NCBI RefSeq assembly: GCF_001854805.1
Contig: NZ_MBLO01000246.1
Location: forward strand, 1-64,000
From: Pseudofrankia coriaricola
GTDB lineage: Bacteria > Actinomycetota > Actinomycetes > Frankiales > Frankiaceae
Direction of reading: 5' to 3'
DNA length: 64,000 nucleotides
The notes beneath the pieces are model-generated. The model did not search any database, was not told the DNA's origin, and worked only from the letters and a program-made list of their open reading frames with translations. Within the stretch, counting starts at the first letter, position 1, and the number at the start of each line of letters is the position of its first letter. The position numbers and the translations under genes are program-made. Shown in pieces: positions 61,076-64,000 of the stretch.

Positions 61076-61783
61076 TCAGATCCCGATCAGGTAACGCGCG
61101 AGGGCGTCGGGCTGTGACAGCGCCATCAGGTGACCACCGGGCAGCACATCAGCCTCCACGCCCACACGGTCGCGTGCCACCCGCCGTTGGAAGTCCACCG
61201 GGAAGAAACGGTCGTCGGCTCCGGCGACCACCCTGACCGGTATGGCCGGCCAGGCGTCGAACGCGCAGACGGACTCGAAGACGGCGTCGCCCTCGTCGCG
61301 CTGATCCTCCCGGATCGCCGCCGCGTCCTCGGCACAGACGTCATGCAGGAAGTACGTCTCAAGGTCGAACCCGGTGCTGTAGCCACCCCGTTCGGCCGCG
61401 GCGGCCAGAGCCTGGGCCTGCCCGGTGCTGTCCCACCAGGCGCCCGGCGTCTCGCCCGGAGCAGGGATCATCGCGTTCACGAACACGATCGCGGCCACCG
61501 GGACCGCCTTCGCGACCAGCGGCGCCGTGAACCCGCCGAGCGACTGCGCGACCACCACCACATCGTCGCGGCCGTCGACCGCGGCGCCGACCATCTTGGC
61601 GTACTCCGCCAGCCCCGCGTGCGGATCGGCACCGGTCAGATCCACGGCGATCGCCTCGTGCCCGGCCTCGCGCAACAGCGGAACCACCCGGTGCCAGTAC
61701 GCGGCCACGCCCCCGGCACCGGGGATCAGCGCGAACGTCCGCGGCCGCGCCGGCATCGGGATCCGCCCACTCGGCTCGATCAT
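61076..61783 (-). CDS. Alpha/beta hydrolase
   Basis: The 235-residue hydrolase has the oxyanion strand TFALIPGAGGVAAYWHRVVPLL, nucleophile Ser in VVVVAQSLGGFTAPL, an acid in VRVVAGADDRFFP and catalytic His in VLPGGHLMALSQPDAL. The pattern fits the salicylate-esterase/HNL-like group. The usual Gly before the nucleophile is Ala. The ATG at 61783 follows AGGAAGGGAAAG. Substrate unknown. Confidence 0.88.
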   Translation of the reverse strand: MIEPSGRIPMPARPRTFALIPGAGGVAAYWHRVVPLLREAGHEAIAVDLTGADPHAGLAEYAKMVGAAVDGRDDVVVVAQSLGGFTAPLVAKAVPVAAIVFVNAMIPAPGETPGAWWDSTGQAQALAAAAERGGYSTGFDLETYFLHDVCAEDAAAIREDQRDEGDAVFESVCAFDAWPAIPVRVVAGADDRFFPVDFQRRVARDRVGVEADVLPGGHLMALSQPDALARYLIGI

Positions 61784-62162
61784 CTCGCTTTCCCTTCCTA
61801 GGTTCCCGGGGTACAGACCCGAGCGCGGGGCGAAACTCATCGCTGGTGCGGTGATGGCGGGTGGCGGGGCGAGAGGGACAGCGCGCGGGACGACGCCCGT
61901 CGGGACCGAGCTGGGTCAGGGACGTGTCGGGCTGGGAGATCCTCAGGGCACCAGCAGCCACCGGCCCCGCTGCCCACCGCCGGCGACCTTGCATCGAAAT
62001 GGAGCCAGAGCCGAAAGTGCGACAGAGCCGACTACGGGACAGCCCCCTCGTGGACGCGCTTGTGTTCGTCGACATCGCGCCCTGGCCTGGGCGGTGTTCG
62101 AAGGGTCCGATTCACTGGTGCGGTTGCTCACCGCTGCCTCCTGAAGGTTCCTCGTCGTCTCG
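61784..62162. other. Non-coding stretch between hydrolase and MFS remnant
   Basis: About 380 bp with no supportable gene, no clear repeat and only low-coding-quality frames. With the remnant that follows it looks like decaying DNA. Confidence 0.4.
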
Positions 62163-62423
62163 TCAGGCGTCGACTACGGGGGTTTCGGCGCTTGCCGTGG
62201 TGAAGCGAGGCAGGGCGGCGGCGCCGATGGCGAGTAGGACGACAATGCCCATCTGTATGTATTCGACCGTGGCGAAGGCGTGCGGGAAGCTGTGCGGCTG
62301 CAGGGTGAGATAGAGGGTGCCGAGCGTGGCGACGCCGAGGGCGACCCCATCGGCGCCGTCATGGCGGGGCCGTAGGCCAGCCCAGGTGCCAGCCGGACCG
62401 TGACCTGTACCACTCGCGCTCAT
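62163..62423 (-). pseudogene. C-terminal remnant of a DHA2-type MFS transporter
   Basis: The last 60 residues read LGVATLGTLYLTLQPHSFPH, then AFATVEYIQMGIVVLLAIGA, AALPRF and a short tail: the final two helices of a DHA2 exporter. The 25 residues before are out of character and the rest of the gene is missing, so this is a truncated relic. It may once have been regulated by one of the nearby TetR genes. Confidence 0.7.
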
Positions 62424-62545
62424 CCACCGGTCACATCCCTCCGTTGCCCCGGGTCATGGCAGTCACCGAGGAGACCCGGCCGATGTGACACCGAAGATCG
62501 GCGGGCTCCCAGGTTCCCCTGCCCAATGGTCGCTGGAGGAGATCC

Positions 62546-62845
62546 ATGAACGTGATGATCGTGCGCGCCAAGATCAAGCCCGAAACTGCCGAGGAGGTGG
62601 TGGCCGCGGCCGAGACTATGTTCGCGGCAATCGAAAAAGCGGACCCGCAAGGCGCCCGCTATGCGTCCCTCGTGCTTCCCGACGGGGTAACCTTCGTCGC
62701 CCTGCTGGCGGTCGACGAGGGAATCGAGAACCCCCTGATGGCGGTGCCCGAATTCGTCGAGTTCGAAGGAAACCTCAGGAACTGGCTCGCCGAGCCGCCG
62801 ACCCCGGAACAGCTGACGGTCATTGGGTCATACCGGTTCCTGTGA
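62546..62845 (+). CDS. Small ABM-like (dimeric alpha-beta barrel) protein
   Basis: The 99-residue protein begins MNVMIVRAKIKPETAEEVVA and has the strand-helix-strand rhythm of antibiotic-biosynthesis-monooxygenase-like barrels (AKIKPETAEEVVAAAETMFA, then ARYASLVLPDGVTFVALLAV, and LTVIGSYRFL at the end). The ligand or reaction is not known. GGAGGAG lies 4 bp before the ATG. A strong hairpin follows the gene. Confidence 0.75.
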   Translation: MNVMIVRAKIKPETAEEVVAAAETMFAAIEKADPQGARYASLVLPDGVTFVALLAVDEGIENPLMAVPEFVEFEGNLRNWLAEPPTPEQLTVIGSYRFL

Positions 62846-62876
62846 TACCGCGCTGAGTACGTAAGCGACACCACGA

Positions 62877-62918
62877 CGAGGGCGGCGCTCGGCACTCTCG
62901 CGCCGGGCGCCGCCCTCG
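62877..62918 (+). terminator. GC-rich hairpin after the ABM-like gene
   Basis: CGAGGGCGGCGC and its reverse complement (12 bp) enclose an 18-bp loop, 31 bp after the stop codon. Confidence 0.65.
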
Positions 62919-63055
62919 CACACTCGACCCGCGCAGCTCGAGGAGTCTCGTCATGGCAGCCTCAGCGGCCGCTTGTGTCCGCCTTGGCGCGACGGTGACC
63001 ATCATGTGCGCAACGCAGGGCCAGACCGTCAAGGCGCCGAGCAGGCAACCGGCGC

Positions 63056-63655
63056 TTATTGAGCGGTCCTGGCGCGGTCGAGTCGTTCGTGGATCGCGCG
63101 GCGGGCGCGGTCGTAGGCGTCTGGCTGGTTGAGGAGTCTGCGGGCGTAATTGGCCTGCAGGACCGCGCCGTGGAACTCGAAGATGAGCTGCTCGACGTCG
63201 GTGCCGGGGTCGAGTTCGCCGAGCCGGCAGGCGAGCCGGATCTGCCTGCGCAGGGTCTCGTATCCAATGGCTGCCACATCGGCGATGGCATCGCGGACCG
63301 GGCCTGTGCGGCCGTCGAACTCGGTCGCGGCCGCGAAGAAGAAGCAGCCACCTTCAAAGGTGTCGAGGTAGTCGATCCACGCGTCGAGCAGGGCGTGCAG
63401 GCGGGGCAGCCCATCGTCGGCGCGCTCGGCCTCGCGTAGCACTCGGTGCGCGAAGACCTCCGTCGCGGCGGCGACGATCTCCAGCTGTAGGTCCTGCTTG
63501 GTGCCGAACAGGCCCTGTACCCCGCTCTTGCTCATGCCCAGTGCGGTCGCCAGCTCGCCCAGCGAGATCCGATCCAGGCCCTCGACCGACGCCAGGTGCA
63601 TGGCGCGCTCCAGGACGGCGCGGCGACGCTCGTCTCCGGGGCGGGTCGTCGACAT
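63056..63655 (-). CDS. TetR-family transcriptional regulator
   Basis: The 199-residue protein has the HTH LASVEGLDRISLGELATALGMSKSGVQGLFGTK and a helical C-terminal domain (FFAAATEFDGRTGPVRDAIAD), typical of the group that regulates oxidoreductases and exporters. It is divergent from the saccharopine-dehydrogenase-like gene, with an inverted-repeat operator covering a promoter between them. Confidence 0.93.
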   Translation of the reverse strand: MSTTRPGDERRRAVLERAMHLASVEGLDRISLGELATALGMSKSGVQGLFGTKQDLQLEIVAAATEVFAHRVLREAERADDGLPRLHALLDAWIDYLDTFEGGCFFFAAATEFDGRTGPVRDAIADVAAIGYETLRRQIRLACRLGELDPGTDVEQLIFEFHGAVLQANYARRLLNQPDAYDRARRAIHERLDRARTAQ

Positions 63656-63670
63656 GCCACCAGCATAACA

Positions 63671-63717
63671 CTAGTACGTACGACCGCATTGACAAGTACG
63701 ACCGTACGTACTAGCGT
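63671..63717 (+). promoter_or_regulatory. TetR operator overlapping a consensus-like promoter
   Basis: CTAGTACGTACG (63671-63682) and its perfect reverse complement (63703-63714) enclose TTGACA (63689-63694). A 17-bp spacer leads to TAGCGT (63712-63717), forming a plus-strand promoter for the gene at 63754. A repressor on the arms would cover both promoter elements. Confidence 0.7.
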
Positions 63718-63753
63718 CCGCCACGGCCGATCACAACTAGCCGGGAGATTCAT

Positions 63754-64000
63754 GTGAAGATCGCCGTATACGGCGCGAGTGGGTACACCGGAAAACTCAT
63801 GATCACCGAGCTGCGTCGCAGGGGTTTCGGTGCGGTGCTCTCCGGCCGCAACGCCGAGCGGCTGCGTGACGCCGTCGAGGCCGGCGTCACCGACGTCGAG
63901 GTTCGGCCCGCCGGCACCGACGACGAGTCCGCGCTCGTCGAGGCCTTTCGCGGCTGCGACGCGGTCATCAACTGCGCCGGACCGTTCATCTCGGTGGGCG
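63754..64000 (+). CDS. Saccharopine dehydrogenase-like NAD(P)-binding protein (partial)
   Basis: The gene runs off the window. The first 82 residues give the Rossmann start VKIAVYGASGYTGKLMITEL with the GxSGYTG motif, then GRNAERLRDAV and GCDAVINCAGPF. This fits the saccharopine-dehydrogenase/enoyl-reductase-like family, whose members often have substrates other than saccharopine. GTG at 63754 follows GGGAGA. Its promoter contains a TetR-type operator. Confidence 0.85.
   Translation, partial: MKIAVYGASGYTGKLMITELRRRGFGAVLSGRNAERLRDAVEAGVTDVEVRPAGTDDESALVEAFRGCDAVINCAGPFISVG

Overview
The window is GC-rich DNA (well over 65 % G+C, with strong G/C third-codon bias and many GTG starts) from an actinomycete. 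RbpA, a fused Lnt-Ppm lipoprotein acyltransferase/dolichol-type mannosyltransferase, a SigE-family ECF sigma factor, SARP-free small regulators and WD40-bearing kinases all point to Actinomycetota. A Frankia-like soil organism is my best guess, made from general recall and not from a search. No rRNA, tRNA or CRISPR array was seen.

Layout. 0-6.9 kb: an MFS exporter, bioA, a membrane diguanylate cyclase and a divergent folD. 6.9-13.3 kb: a decayed NarL/LuxR response-regulator gene split by a complete Tn3-family transposon of about 5.9 kb, with about 38-bp inverted ends and a TACCT duplication, carrying tnpA, a tyrosine recombinase and a pentapeptide-repeat membrane protein. 13.3-18.2 kb: small metabolic and stress genes (YjbR, PhzF, a flavin-binding PNPOx protein, DUF4262, MsrB) with several palindromic sites. 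18.6-31.4 kb: a Ser/Thr kinase with a C-terminal seven-bladed WD40 propeller, rbpA behind a sigma-R-like promoter, lnt-ppm, an ECF sigma/membrane partner pair with a truncated paralogue nearby, an amidohydrolase, an Lrp regulator and a stand-alone 5'-3' exonuclease.

31.8-38.2 kb holds a four-gene operon: a fatty acyl-CoA reductase fused to a HAD phosphatase, a zinc alcohol dehydrogenase, a LarA-like nickel-pincer protein and a PlsC acyltransferase. Two junctions overlap by GTGA. The set looks like an undescribed lipid or alcohol pathway and is the strongest candidate here for a novel system. 39-45 kb: a CRP-like box, a crcB-DUF190-crcB fluoride-export operon, an SDR, and a DHA2 exporter divergent from a MarR regulator.

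45-49 kb: a TIR-like/WD40 protein, a tyrosine recombinase, and a tiny HTH protein plus a Clp-N-domain protein. The recombinase and the HTH gene face away from each other across only 52 bp made almost entirely of two operator palindromes. 49-53 kb: a heterodimeric ABC exporter behind a MerR-type 19-bp-spacer promoter. 53-64 kb: an MFS protein, a GlxA-type AraC regulator, a methyltransferase, a DrrAB-like ABC pair with a divergent TetR gene, an acetyltransferase, an alpha/beta hydrolase, an MFS remnant, an ABM-like small protein, and a TetR gene divergent from a saccharopine-dehydrogenase-like gene that runs off the end.
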